A stretch of 64,000 nucleotides of DNA, from the NCBI GenBank assembly GCA_013416395.1, contig JACCEP010000006.1, forward strand, positions 186,001 through 250,000, written 5' to 3'. The notes beneath the pieces are model-generated. The model was not told the origin of the DNA, made no database searches, and worked only from the letters and a program-made list of their open reading frames with translations. Below, piece after piece: positions 25,376 through 34,489 of this stretch (positions are counted from its first letter, which is position 1; every line of letters starts with the position of its first letter). A program made the translations under genes and the position numbers. Source of the DNA: Alcaligenaceae bacterium. Its GTDB lineage: Bacteria > Pseudomonadota > Gammaproteobacteria > Burkholderiales > Burkholderiaceae_B.

Positions 25376-26176
25376 ATGCAATCTTCTTTTTTTGTGGTAC
25401 AGATCTCCGACCCCCATTTGCTTGCCGACGCCGAGGGGTGTCTGCTGGGCGTCAATACGGATCACAGTTTGCGCGGCGTCATCGACGATATCAAGCGCCG
25501 GGAGCCCCAGGTTGATGTGGTGCTGGCCACCGGTGATATCGCCCAGGACGGTTCTGTGCAAGCCTATGAGCGCTTTCTGCATCATGCCAGTGCTATCAAT
25601 GCGCCCGTGTACGGCCTGCCAGGCAATCATGATGACGGTGACACTTTGCGGTCGGTCTGGCAGGCGCGACTTGATCCGGTGGTCGACCTTGGTAATTGGC
25701 GCATTGTGCTGCTCGATTCCAGTGTGCCGGGCTCTAATAGTGGGCATTTGGCGCAGAGCCAGTTCGATGTATTGCAGGCAGCGGCAACGCAGGCGCATGA
25801 CCGCCACGTGCTGGTTGCGGTGCACCACAACCCTGTGCCCATGGGTAGCCCCTGGCTTGACGGCATGACGATCGATAACGGTGATGCACTATTTCAAATG
25901 CTTGAGCGCCTGCCCAATGTGCGCTGCCTGCTCTGGGGGCATATTCATCAAGAATATGACGACGTCCATCAATACAGCCCGACCCATGGTTTGCGCCTGC
26001 TGGCTTCGCCTTCGACCTGTGTGCAATTTAAGCCTTACAGCGAGACTTTCGAACTGGATACGGTATCGCCGGCCTATCGCTGGCTGCGCCTGCATGCCAA
26101 CGGTGATGTGGAGACCGGCGTGCAGCGAGTAGAAGGCCTGGGTGTTTACCCCGACCTCGGCGGTACAAGGTATTAA
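25376..26176 (+). CDS. cpdA: Class III cAMP phosphodiesterase, CpdA-like
   Basis: The 266-residue metallophosphoesterase carries all five family motifs: DPH (QISDPHLL, residue 10), GD (ATGDIAQDG), GNHD (LPGNHDD), H (AVHHNPVP) and GHIH (LWGHIHQEYD). Spacing and length fit CpdA, which hydrolyses 3',5'-cAMP to AMP. Start chosen at 25376 because CpdA proteins open almost directly with the QISDPH strand. Starts at 25313 (overlapping the channel stop) and 25337 are also possible and would couple translation. As last gene of the unit it would end the cAMP signal. Confidence 0.9.
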   Translation: MQSSFFVVQISDPHLLADAEGCLLGVNTDHSLRGVIDDIKRREPQVDVVLATGDIAQDGSVQAYERFLHHASAINAPVYGLPGNHDDGDTLRSVWQARLDPVVDLGNWRIVLLDSSVPGSNSGHLAQSQFDVLQAAATQAHDRHVLVAVHHNPVPMGSPWLDGMTIDNGDALFQMLERLPNVRCLLWGHIHQEYDDVHQYSPTHGLRLLASPSTCVQFKPYSETFELDTVSPAYRWLRLHANGDVETGVQRVEGLGVYPDLGGTRY

Positions 26177-26508
26177 CACCTGAAGCGGCTATTTGGTCTA
26201 TCTTTCAATAACCCAAACACGGCGGCACGAGGTATTACTGATCTCATTTGATCTGGTGGGCATGCAGTGTGCTGCTCCCAGGCCAGGCCCGGTGCGCGAC
26301 AAGCCGCACCAACGCTATTCATGAGCGCGTTGATGCCGTGCCTGACTGAGATAGTTAACGATTGCCCTTGCCGTGTTCCATGCGTCCAACAGATGGTGAG
26401 GGCACGCTCGATGATTTGCCTGCTGCACAGCAAGACGGCTTTGCCTTTAGCGCTCAAGCGGCGATAATCGCTTGCTGAACGTTCAAATTAAACTAATCAA
26501 GGAGCATC
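26177..26508. other. 332-bp gap with palindrome before tautomerase
   Basis: No gene is seen. A perfect 10-bp palindrome TGAACGTTCA lies at 26476-26485, about 25 bases before the tautomerase start and upstream of its AGGAG site, a plausible repressor site. A 17-base segment at 26221-26237 nearly repeats the end of the phosphodiesterase gene (26159-26175, 15 of 17 matching). Confidence 0.5.
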
Positions 26509-26883
26509 ATGCCGTACGTCATCATATCCGCCAGTCAGGGTCTGCCTGCCGATCAGAAAAAACAGTTGCTGCAAGGCGCCAGCGATGCGGTTGTCGAAAG
26601 CATAGGCGCTCCGCTCGCAAGCGTGCGGGTCATGCTGCACGAACTTGGTAATGGGCATTATTTAAATGCCGGCGTATTTGACACCCAGGCGCTTATGTAT
26701 CAGGTTGACTTCATCGAAGGCCGAACCGAAGAGCAAAAAAGTGCCTTGATCGCTGCCCTGAGCCGTTCAGGCAATGCCGTCACCGGCATGCCAGAAAGCG
26801 AGGTCAGGGTGAGGGTGGTTGATTACCCCAAAGCCAACATGGGCATGGCTGGGGGCGTCAGCGCCAAACAGGCGGGTCGCTAA
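26509..26883 (+). CDS. Tautomerase-superfamily protein
   Basis: The 124-residue protein begins MPYVIISASQGLPADQKKQL. After Met removal Pro1 is the catalytic base of the tautomerase superfamily, and the following beta-alpha pattern fits. It is longer than the 62-residue 4-oxalocrotonate type and close to the fused forms of about 120-150 residues. The substrate cannot be read. AGGAG lies 6 bases before the start. It is convergent with norR (6 bases between stops). Confidence 0.75.
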   Translation: MPYVIISASQGLPADQKKQLLQGASDAVVESIGAPLASVRVMLHELGNGHYLNAGVFDTQALMYQVDFIEGRTEEQKSALIAALSRSGNAVTGMPESEVRVRVVDYPKANMGMAGGVSAKQAGR

Positions 26884-26889
26884 GCCGTA

Positions 26890-28557
26890 CTACTTCAGGC
26901 CCAGCTTTCGGGCCAGCTTGTGCAGGTTGCTGGAGTCGAGCTCAAGCGCTCGGGCAGCCTGCGCCCAGTTGTTTTGCGTGGCCTGTAGCGCGTGCTCTAT
27001 GGCACTACGCTGAAATGCTTCAGTGGCCGCACGCAGCGGCAACAACGCGGTATCGACCACAGGCTTGCTGTTGGCGATGGGCGCGCTGTATGCCACCCCT
27101 TCATTGATGACAATTGGCGGAGAACCATAAAAGGGTTCTACCGCATACAGGTCGTCATCTGCAGACGAAAGACCCGGCGGGGCAGCGGCAGCGGCATACT
27201 CTTCGGAAGGCAGCGGTTCGGCGTGGCCTGCTGTTGGGGCGGAAGGGATGTCGAGGTCAAGCACCTCAGGAGGCAGGGTCAGTATTTGGTCACGTGAGGC
27301 GCCCCGGCTTAGCAGCTTGAGCGCTGCGCGACTAATTACATGCTCAAGCTCACGCACATTGCCCGGCCATGAATACGTCATGAGCGCCCGTTCTCCGGCA
27401 TAAGACAGCCGCAGCCCGCGCAGCCCAAGTCGGGCGCGATTGAATTCTAAAAAATGACCGGCCAGTAGCAGTATGTCGCGCCCGCGCGTGCGCAGCGGCG
27501 GTATATGAACCGGGTATACCGAAAGACGATGGTAGAGGTCAGCTCGAAAATGCCCCGCCAGTGTGTTTTCTTTAAGATTGCGATTGGTAGCTGCAATAAT
27601 GCGCACATCGGTTTTGATCAGGCCGTCGGCGCCCAGGCGTTGAATTTCGCCATTTTGCAGTGCGCGCAGCAGCTTGGCCTGTATCGATAGAGGCAGTTCA
27701 CCCACCTCATCAAGAAATAGCGTACCCCCTCGTGCGGCCTCGAAGCGACCCGCCCGGTCATTGGTGGCGCCCGAAAATGCGCCCTTTACATGGCCGAAGA
27801 GCTCGCTCTCGGCCAGCGACTCAGGCAAGGCGGCACAATTAACGTGAATCATGGGTTTGTCATGCCGACGGGAATGCCGGTGCAATCTGCGGGCAAACAG
27901 CTCTTTTCCCACCCCAGTTTCACCCAATAGCAGTACCGGCAGATCAGAGTCTGCGACTACGTCGAGTTCGTGCAGTAAATGCGAGATGGCAGGGCTTTCG
28001 CCCAGGATTTCGCTTTCGTCGATAAACTGGGAAGTTGGGTTGTTGCTGCTGCCGAGCTGGCGCAGATTGCGATTTTCGCGCTCTAGCGAAGTAACCCGTA
28101 TGCCCGCTTCGAGTACAAGGGCTGCGTGCTGCAGCCTGACCCTTGCGCCTGCATCAAATGTGCCCGTCGTGAGGGCGTCGAGTGTGATGGCGCCCCAGAG
28201 CTTTCCCTCTATATACAGGCTCATGCCGAGGCAATCATGAACGGGCAGGGGGGAACCCTTGCGGTCGTCGAGCAGACCATCGTAGGGGTCGGGCAGCACA
28301 CTGGCCGGGTCAAACCAGGTGGGCTCGCGCCGGGAAAGAATGGTGGCAAACCGTGGGTGCTGGGCGACGACAAAACGACGGCCCAGCGCGTCATGGGCCA
28401 AACCTGAGGCAGCAACCAGCCTTAGAGAGTCGCCATCCAGGGCCAGCAGCCCGACGGCATCGCATTGCCAGTGTTCGCGCAAGACATGCACCGCACGTTG
28501 CAGCCGTACGGCATTAGGCAGATCGTTGACCAGATCGGCCAGTAGTATTTGTTCCAT
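26890..28557 (-). CDS. norR: NorR, NO-responsive sigma-54 activator
   Basis: The 555-residue protein has a GAF domain (about 1-170) that binds nitric oxide at a mononuclear iron in known NorR. An AAA+ domain (about 185-420) carries Walker A GETGVGKE and Walker [13 protein letters not shown] Fis-type helix-turn-helix ends at 555 ([20 protein letters not shown]). The sigma-54 contact loop reads GAFSGA, not the usual GAFTGA. It is divergent from the hemerythrin and NO reductase genes; three NorR sites and a sigma-54 promoter lie between. Confidence 0.95.
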   Translation of the reverse strand: MEQILLADLVNDLPNAVRLQRAVHVLREHWQCDAVGLLALDGDSLRLVAASGLAHDALGRRFVVAQHPRFATILSRREPTWFDPASVLPDPYDGLLDDRKGSPLPVHDCLGMSLYIEGKLWGAITLDALTTGTFDAGARVRLQHAALVLEAGIRVTSLERENRNLRQLGSSNNPTSQFIDESEILGESPAISHLLHELDVVADSDLPVLLLGETGVGKELFARRLHRHSRRHDKPMIHVNCAALPESLAESELFGHVKGAFSGATNDRAGRFEAARGGTLFLDEVGELPLSIQAKLLRALQNGEIQRLGADGLIKTDVRIIAATNRNLKENTLAGHFRADLYHRLSVYPVHIPPLRTRGRDILLLAGHFLEFNRARLGLRGLRLSYAGERALMTYSWPGNVRELEHVISRAALKLLSRGASRDQILTLPPEVLDLDIPSAPTAGHAEPLPSEEYAAAAAPPGLSSADDDLYAVEPFYGSPPIVINEGVAYSAPIANSKPVVDTALLPLRAATEAFQRSAIEHALQATQNNWAQAARALELDSSNLHKLARKLGLK

Positions 28558-28559
28558 GC

Positions 28560-28617
28560 GGTAAATTGTACCCTGACAGGGTTTTATTTACCCTGAAGGT
28601 TTAGGGTAGTGTTTACC
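28560..28617. promoter_or_regulatory. Three NorR binding sites (GGT-N7-ACC)
   Basis: Sites at 28560-28572, 28580-28592 and 28605-28617 each match GGT-N7-ACC exactly. The third lies in a longer dyad TAGGGTA-GTGTT-TACCCTA. Three tandem enhancer sites are the known arrangement for NorR in Cupriavidus and E. coli, where NorR acts as a hexamer. Confidence 0.92.
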
Positions 28618-28657
28618 CTAGTGTATTGCGGTGCCTGATTCATAAGCAAAAAAAAGT

Positions 28658-28672
28658 TGGCATCATTTTTGC
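28658..28672 (+). promoter_or_regulatory. Sigma-54 promoter of the NO operon
   Basis: TGGCAT-CATTT-TTGC has the invariant GG at -24 and GC at -12 with the exact 5-base spacer. Transcription should start near 28684, some 30 bases before the hemerythrin gene. The NorR sites are 45-100 bases upstream. Confidence 0.92.
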
Positions 28673-28713
28673 GTATGCCTTTGCAAGCCCATTTTTTTTG
28701 CAAGGTAAGCAGC

Positions 28714-29235
28714 ATGGAACATCAACAGTCAGTCCAGCCTGACAGTGCGCACTGGAAGCAAGCACCCGTGGCAGAGCTGGTCGACTTCATTGTGAGCCGC
28801 TTTCACAGCGGCCACCGTGAACAGCTGCCTGAACTCATCCGTGATGCCCGTCGGGTCGAGTACGTGCATGCTGGCCAGCCGCGCTGCCCCGTCGGCCTGA
28901 CCGAGGCGCTCGAAGACTTTTACCAAGAGCTTGAAAGCCACATGACCAAAGAGGAGCGTGTGCTCTTCCCATTGTTGGTCGACGGTCGTGAGCGCGATGC
29001 CCGTATGCCGATTTCGGTAATGCGCTTTGAACATGCCTACCACGCCGACTCTTTGAAAGCGATTCAGGATCTGACCGGTGGGGTAGAACCCCCTGCGCAT
29101 GCCTGCACGACCTGGCGCCGCCTTTACACCAATTTACAGCGGTTCAGCCAAGAGCTGGGCCGACATATTCAACTGGAGAACGAAGTGTTGTTTTTTAATG
29201 CCTCACAAGAAGCAGAAGGAGCTCATGATGCGTGA
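28714..29235 (+). CDS. Hemerythrin-domain protein (NorA/YtfE-like)
   Basis: The 173-residue protein has the di-iron ligand set of hemerythrin-like proteins: FHSGHREQLPEL (about 30-40), LESHMTKEERVLFPLL (about 75-90), RFEHAYHADSL and LGRHIQLENEVLF near the end. NorA (DnrN) and YtfE proteins bind or process nitric oxide and help repair iron-sulfur clusters. The start at 28714 follows AAGG; a longer frame from 28657 would begin inside the promoter. It overlaps the NO reductase gene by 8 bases, the norA-norB order known from Cupriavidus. Confidence 0.88.
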   Translation: MEHQQSVQPDSAHWKQAPVAELVDFIVSRFHSGHREQLPELIRDARRVEYVHAGQPRCPVGLTEALEDFYQELESHMTKEERVLFPLLVDGRERDARMPISVMRFEHAYHADSLKAIQDLTGGVEPPAHACTTWRRLYTNLQRFSQELGRHIQLENEVLFFNASQEAEGAHDA

Positions 29236-31501
29236 GTATAAGAAGTTATGGTGGCTATTGCTGGCTGTACTGGCCATCACATTCGCCGTTTTGGGATGGA
29301 GTGGCGTAGAGGTGTATCGTCAGGTTCCGCCGATCCCGCAGAAAGTAGTGACGCCATCAGGCAAGCTTCTGATGACTCAGGAAACCATTCTCGACGGGCA
29401 AACTGCCTGGCAGAGCACGGGTGGCATGCAGGTTGGCTCAATCTGGGGGCATGGTGCCTACCAGGCACCAGACTGGACAGCAGACTGGCTGCACCGCGAG
29501 TTGCTGGCCTGGCTGGAGATTGCAGCTCAGGAAGAGGCAGGTGTTCCGTTTGCCCAGCTGCCGATTGATCGCCAGGTTGCTCTGAAAGAGCGGATGAAGA
29601 CCGAGTACCGCACGAACACGCTGGATAGCTCGGGTGACGTCACAGTAAGTGAGCGTCGGGCTGCTGCCATGGCAGAGACATCTGACTATTACGTCAAGTT
29701 GTACGGTGATGATCCTGCATTCCAGAAAACCCGGTCCAATTTCGCCATGAAGGAGGGCACCTTGCCCAGCCTTAAGCGGCGTGAAGATTTGACCAAATTT
29801 TATTTCTGGACAGCGTGGGCAGCTTCCACGCAGCGACCCAACGCCGACGTCACATATACCAATAACTGGCCTCATGAACCGTTGGTAGGTAATCATCCTT
29901 CAACAGCTAACGTCATGTGGTCTGTTGCCAGTGTGATCTTCCTGATTGCCGGCATTGGCTTTCTGGTTTGGGTCTGGGCATTCACGCAGCGCCACGAGCC
30001 TGAGCCCGAAGCCCCCAAACGAGATCCGCTGACGATAGGCCCCCTGACGCCGTCGCAGCGCGCTCTGGGCAAATACTTGCTTATGGTGGTGGCTTTATTT
30101 GTCGCGCAGGTGATGCTGGGCGGGTTTACTGCACACTATACGGTCGAAGGGCAAACTTTTTACGGCATTGACGTGTCGCAGTGGTTCCCTTATTCACTGA
30201 CACGTACCTGGCACTTGCAAACGGCGCTGTTCTGGATTGCAACCGGGTTTTTGGCCGCTGGGTTGTTTCTTGCACCTGTTATTAATGGCGGTAAAGATCC
30301 CAAGTATCAGAAGCTGGGTGTTGACGTGCTCTTTTGGGCGCTGATCGTACTGGTTGTCGGTTCGTACATCGGCAACTTCCTGGCCATCAAACACATCATG
30401 CCCGAGCATCTTAACTTCTGGCTTGGTCACCAGGGTTATGAGTATCTTGAGCTTGGCCGCGTTTGGCAAATTGTGAAGTTTCTGGGCCTGGCCTTCTGGC
30501 TCTTGCTGATGCTGCGTGGCATGCTGCCTGCCTTTAAAAAGGAGGGTGACAAAAACCTTCTTGCACTGCTGGCTGCCTCCACGATCGCTATTGGCTTGTT
30601 CTACGGTACTGGCCTGTTTTATGGCGAACGCACTCACATTACCATCATGGAGTACTGGCGCTGGTGGGTGGTTCACCTGTGGGTAGAGGGCTTTTTTGAG
30701 GTCTTTGCCACCACAGCGCTTGCCTTTATATTTTCTACCATGGGTCTGGTTTCGCGTCGGGGTGCAACCGTTGCCAGCCTGGCTGCCGCGTCGCTGTTCA
30801 TGTTGGGTGGTGTGCCCGGTACGCTACACCACATGTACTACTCGGGTACCACCACGCCCATTATGGCAATTGGTGCCAGCTTCAGCGCACTTGAAGTGGT
30901 ACCGCTGATCTTGCTTGGCTACGAAGCATGGGAAAACTGGCGCCTGAAAACACGCGCTGTCTGGATGGAAGCTGTAAAATGGCCGCTCATGTGTTTTGTG
31001 GCGGTAGCGTTCTGGAACATGCTGGGTGCTGGTGTGTTCGGCTTCCTGGTTAACCCCCCATTGGCGCTGTATTACATTCAGGGCCTGAACACTACGCCTT
31101 TGCATGCGCATGCTGCACTGTTTGGTGTATATGGCTTCTTGGCGCTGGGCTTTACGATGCTGGTTCTGCGCTACATCGTTCCTGGCTTTGTCTTCAATGA
31201 AAAGCTCATGCGTACGGGTTTCTGGGGGCTAAACCTGGGCCTGGTTCTTATGATCTTTACCAGCCTGCTGCCAATTGGTCTGATCCAATTCTACGCAAGC
31301 GTTACTGAAGGCATGTGGTATGCCCGCAGCGAAGAGTTCATGCAGCAACCTCTGTTGCAGACACTGCGCTGGGTTCGTACTTTCGGCGACATGGTGTTTA
31401 TCGTGGGCGCACTGGCGATGTTCTGGCAAGTTGTCATCGGTTTGTTCGGTCGTCAGAAGCAGGCTCCCGTCGGCTATGGCGTACCTGCTGCCGCTGAGTA
31501 A
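29228..31501 (+). CDS. norB: Quinol-dependent nitric oxide reductase (qNOR)
   Basis: The 757-residue protein has an N-terminal helix and a periplasmic domain of about 220 residues fused to a haem-copper-oxidase-like core with about 13 helices. This fused layout defines qNOR. Core features include a His-rich helix (YSLTRTWHLQTALFWIATGF), GERTHITIMEYWRWWVVHLW and PGTLHHMYYSG, carrying haem b, haem b3 and non-haem iron ligands. It reduces 2 NO to N2O at the inner membrane using quinol. Start at 29228 is favoured because AAGGAG (29216-29221) has a 6-base gap; the ATG at 29225 is too close. Confidence 0.95.
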   Translation: MREYKKLWWLLLAVLAITFAVLGWSGVEVYRQVPPIPQKVVTPSGKLLMTQETILDGQTAWQSTGGMQVGSIWGHGAYQAPDWTADWLHRELLAWLEIAAQEEAGVPFAQLPIDRQVALKERMKTEYRTNTLDSSGDVTVSERRAAAMAETSDYYVKLYGDDPAFQKTRSNFAMKEGTLPSLKRREDLTKFYFWTAWAASTQRPNADVTYTNNWPHEPLVGNHPSTANVMWSVASVIFLIAGIGFLVWVWAFTQRHEPEPEAPKRDPLTIGPLTPSQRALGKYLLMVVALFVAQVMLGGFTAHYTVEGQTFYGIDVSQWFPYSLTRTWHLQTALFWIATGFLAAGLFLAPVINGGKDPKYQKLGVDVLFWALIVLVVGSYIGNFLAIKHIMPEHLNFWLGHQGYEYLELGRVWQIVKFLGLAFWLLLMLRGMLPAFKKEGDKNLLALLAASTIAIGLFYGTGLFYGERTHITIMEYWRWWVVHLWVEGFFEVFATTALAFIFSTMGLVSRRGATVASLAAASLFMLGGVPGTLHHMYYSGTTTPIMAIGASFSALEVVPLILLGYEAWENWRLKTRAVWMEAVKWPLMCFVAVAFWNMLGAGVFGFLVNPPLALYYIQGLNTTPLHAHAALFGVYGFLALGFTMLVLRYIVPGFVFNEKLMRTGFWGLNLGLVLMIFTSLLPIGLIQFYASVTEGMWYARSEEFMQQPLLQTLRWVRTFGDMVFIVGALAMFWQVVIGLFGRQKQAPVGYGVPAAAE

Positions 31502-31525
31502 ATACCCCTTGGGGTAATGTAAGTA

Positions 31526-31552
31526 GGGCTGTCTTCGGGCAGCCCTTTTTTT
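31526..31552 (+). terminator. Terminator after qNOR
   Basis: GGGCTG, loop, CAGCCC with a TTTTTTT tail forms a standard intrinsic terminator 25 bases past the stop. A second short palindrome ACCCCTTGGGGT lies at 31504-31515. Confidence 0.92.
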
Positions 31553-31736
31553 GCGTGGCGGTTTTGGCTTGGTTGAGAGTGACTGCAGAGCCAGCGGAGG
31601 GTAGCTGACCTTATGTATGGCGATGCAAACGGCGCCCGTTTGGTTTTTTTGCGATATGCAAAAAGATACTGGGTGTTGCAATGACCGGTTGAATCTGCGT
31701 ACCAAACCGCGCTTTAACAGTGGGTTTGGTGCGGGT

Positions 31737-32168
31737 TCAGCCTAAATGGGTTTCTGACGGCACTTTTTCACGGGTTGGCATGGCGACCAGGCCAAGGATA
31801 ATGCCGCAGTCTTCAACAGCCTGTGGGTTGGCGCAGCGCCGCCTGAGCGTGGAGAGCTGGTCGCGCAATTGTTTGAGCTCAGCCAGCCTGACATTGACGT
31901 GGTTGATGTGCTCATCGAGCAAGGCGTTGACGGGGCCACAGTTGTCGTGCGGACGATCAATAAAGGCCAGCAGGCTGCGAATTTCATCATGCGTCATGTC
32001 GAGGCTGCGACAGTTTCTGATGAAACGCAGGCGCTCGAGATGCTGTTGTTCATAACTGCGGTAGTTGGCCTCAGTACGCAATGGTTCTGGCAGCAAGCCT
32101 TCTTTTTCGTAGAACCTGATGGTCTCTGTGCCGCAGTTGGCGGCTCTGGCGAGTTCGCCGATTTTCAT
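31737..32168 (-). CDS. cadR: MerR-family Cd(II)/Pb(II) regulator (CadR/PbrR)
   Basis: The 143-residue protein has the MerR helix-turn-helix (MKIGELARAANCGTETIRFYE), a dimer helix and conserved metal-site cysteines: Cys near 77 in HDNCGPVNALLDEH, Cys near 112 (RRCANP) and Cys near 121 (EDCGIILGL). This three-Cys set is that of CadR/PbrR. The C-terminal His-rich tail of some CadR proteins is absent. It is divergent from a metal-pumping ATPase gene, whose promoter has the expected long spacer. Confidence 0.9.
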   Translation of the reverse strand: MKIGELARAANCGTETIRFYEKEGLLPEPLRTEANYRSYEQQHLERLRFIRNCRSLDMTHDEIRSLLAFIDRPHDNCGPVNALLDEHINHVNVRLAELKQLRDQLSTLRRRCANPQAVEDCGIILGLVAMPTREKVPSETHLG

Positions 32169-32239
32169 AGTGACTCCGAGTGGAAATGCTTAGAGTTACT
32201 TTAAAGTATGCGCTTAGGTGTCGCAAGTGTATTATGCGC

Positions 32240-32270
32240 TTGACCTTGTAGCCACTTTAGGGTTTCTACT
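32240..32270 (+). promoter_or_regulatory. MerR-type promoter of the metal ATPase gene
   Basis: TTGACC (32240-32245) and TCTACT (32265-32270) are separated by 19 bp, the over-long spacer that MerR proteins correct by DNA distortion. An imperfect dyad ACCTTGTAG / CTTTAGGGT fills the spacer. Confidence 0.72.
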
Positions 32271-32302
32271 GAACCCATACTCACACTACACGTGGATAAA
32301 AC

Positions 32303-34423
32303 ATGTCAGCAGATACACATCAACACGCGCACGATCCAACTCCTCAACGCCCTCAAGCTGCGGGGGTTTCATTTTCGTGTTGTTCCTCTGACAGCGCGGG
32401 CGCAGCCCATGACCATGACCATGCCCACGGCCACGAGCATGATAAGGAGGCAGGCGATCGTGTGGGGCACGTGCACGCGACCGCCGGGCAGTCCTGGTAT
32501 GTGCTCGCGATCGCTGCTGTTGCCGCGCTGGCCGCCGAGGTGTCGGGGTGGCTGGGTGCCAGTGTCTGGGTAGGGCTTGCGCTGGCGCTGGCCGCCATTG
32601 CAATAAGTGGCGTAGGTGTTTATCGCAACGGTCTTGTTTCGCTTATGCGCGGTGACCTGAACATTAATGCGCTAATGAGTATTGCCGTCACGGGTGCGGT
32701 CTTGTTGGGGCATTGGCCCGAAGCCGCCATGGTTATGGTGCTTTTCGCGATTGCCGAACATATCGAGGAGCGTTCTCTTGACCGGGCGCGTAATGCGGTG
32801 GAAAGACTGATGCAGGTTGCTCCGGCGACGGTCTCCATGCAAACCGACTCAGGTCAGTGGGTCGATACACCTGCCATAGAAGTGGTCCCCGGCAGCCTGT
32901 TGCGCGTCCGGCCAGGCGAACGCATAGGCCTCGATGGGCATGTCGTGGACGGTCTTTCGTTTGTGGATCAGGCACCCATTACCGGCGAAAGTATTCCTGT
33001 GCAAAAAGGGCAGGGCGACCGGGTGTTTGCTGGCACGATTAATGGTATGGCCGAACTTCAGTACCGCGTTGATGCCGTGTTTCGCGATACCTTGCTGGCG
33101 CGCATTATCCATGCGGTGCATGCAGCACAAGCCTCAAAAGCGCCGACACAGCGCTTTATTGATCGTTTTGCGCGTATTTACACGCCTGCCGTCTGCCTGA
33201 TCGCGCTTGCGGTTGCGGCCGTTCCGCCTCTCTTGCTGCCGGAAGCCCTGTGGGCCGATTGGGCATATAAAGCCCTGGTTTTATTGGTTATTGCCTGTCC
33301 TTGCGCTCTGGTTATCTCTACGCCCGTTGCTATCGTAAGCGGGTTGGCCGCTGCTGCCCGTCATGGCATTCTGATCAAAGGCGGGGTGTACCTGGAGCAA
33401 GGCCGCAAAATGGCTTGGTTGGCGTTGGATAAAACAGGCACATTAACAAGCGGTGCGCCGGTATTGCAGGAGTTCTCCCTGCTGGACTCGGCGTATGACG
33501 AGGCGCAATGCCGTCGCATTGCGGCCAGTTTGGGTGCCCGTTCAGACCATCCTGTGTCACAGGCCTTGGCCAGGTCGTACAAGGGTGAGCTACAGATGGT
33601 GCAAGGCTTTCACGCTGTTCCAGGCGCAGGTGTTCAGGGCAGTGTTGATGGTGTGATGTACACACTGGCCAGTCCTTCGGGTGTTGCGGCTCTGGTGCTG
33701 CGTGGCAAAAACGAGCCCGGCGTGCCTATACGCGATGAAGGTAATGGGCAAACGCGGGCGTCGACCACATCTACGGACGAAGGCGCTCACACTGAGGCGC
33801 TGTACCCGCATCCCATCGGTGAGTGGCAGGAGCGTGGGTACACGGTGACTGCCTTGGCGGTCGCAGGCCAGCTTATCGCTGCGTTTGCGGTTGCTGACAG
33901 TATCAGGCCAGGCAGCCGTGAAGCGGTATCCAGCCTGCATGCGCTTGGTGTTAGCACTGTCGTTCTGTCGGGCGACAACGCTGCAACGGTAAGGCATGTG
34001 GCGGCAGAGGTGGGTATTGATGCCGCACATGGTGGTTTGTTGCCTGATGAAAAATTACGCACCGTAGAACACTATGCGGCGCAGGGCACGGTCGGGATGG
34101 TCGGCGATGGCATTAACGATGCGCCGGCGCTGGCTCGTGCGGACATTGGCTTTGCCATGGGGGTCATGGGAAGCGATGTCGCCATTGAAACCGCTGATGT
34201 CGCCCTTATGGACGATGATTTGCGCAAAATCCCCCAGTTTCTGCGGCTGTCGCGTGCAACTCACGCTGTGCTCGTACAAAATATCAGTCTGGCTCTGGGC
34301 ATTAAGCTGGTATTTTTGGTGCTGACGCTGGCTGGCCTGGGTACGATGTGGATGGCGGTTTTTGCCGACGTAGGTGCCAGCCTGCTGGTGGTGGCCAACA
34401 GCCTGCGCCTGCTGCGCAAGTAA
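32303..34423 (+). CDS. cadA: Heavy-metal P1B-type ATPase (CadA/ZntA-like)
   Basis: The 706-residue pump has the transmembrane metal motif CPCALVIST, the phosphorylation site DKTGTLTSG, SDHPVSQAL with the HP pair, and the hinge GDGINDAPALARADIG. These point to a Zn/Cd/Pb exporter. The N-terminus has no ferredoxin-like HMA domain with CxxC. Instead it holds a CC pair and the His-rich stretch HDHDHAHGHEHD. The nucleotide-binding domain has a polar insert of roughly 30 residues (about 33710-33815) absent from typical relatives. Controlled by the divergent CadR. Confidence 0.93.
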   Translation: MSADTHQHAHDPTPQRPQAAGVSFSCCSSDSAGAAHDHDHAHGHEHDKEAGDRVGHVHATAGQSWYVLAIAAVAALAAEVSGWLGASVWVGLALALAAIAISGVGVYRNGLVSLMRGDLNINALMSIAVTGAVLLGHWPEAAMVMVLFAIAEHIEERSLDRARNAVERLMQVAPATVSMQTDSGQWVDTPAIEVVPGSLLRVRPGERIGLDGHVVDGLSFVDQAPITGESIPVQKGQGDRVFAGTINGMAELQYRVDAVFRDTLLARIIHAVHAAQASKAPTQRFIDRFARIYTPAVCLIALAVAAVPPLLLPEALWADWAYKALVLLVIACPCALVISTPVAIVSGLAAAARHGILIKGGVYLEQGRKMAWLALDKTGTLTSGAPVLQEFSLLDSAYDEAQCRRIAASLGARSDHPVSQALARSYKGELQMVQGFHAVPGAGVQGSVDGVMYTLASPSGVAALVLRGKNEPGVPIRDEGNGQTRASTTSTDEGAHTEALYPHPIGEWQERGYTVTALAVAGQLIAAFAVADSIRPGSREAVSSLHALGVSTVVLSGDNAATVRHVAAEVGIDAAHGGLLPDEKLRTVEHYAAQGTVGMVGDGINDAPALARADIGFAMGVMGSDVAIETADVALMDDDLRKIPQFLRLSRATHAVLVQNISLALGIKLVFLVLTLAGLGTMWMAVFADVGASLLVVANSLRLLRK

Positions 34424-34489
34424 AACGGCGCGGGCATACCGCTTGCTGTACTGCGTATACTATAAGTTCATTCTTTTTAAGGAGTTGGC

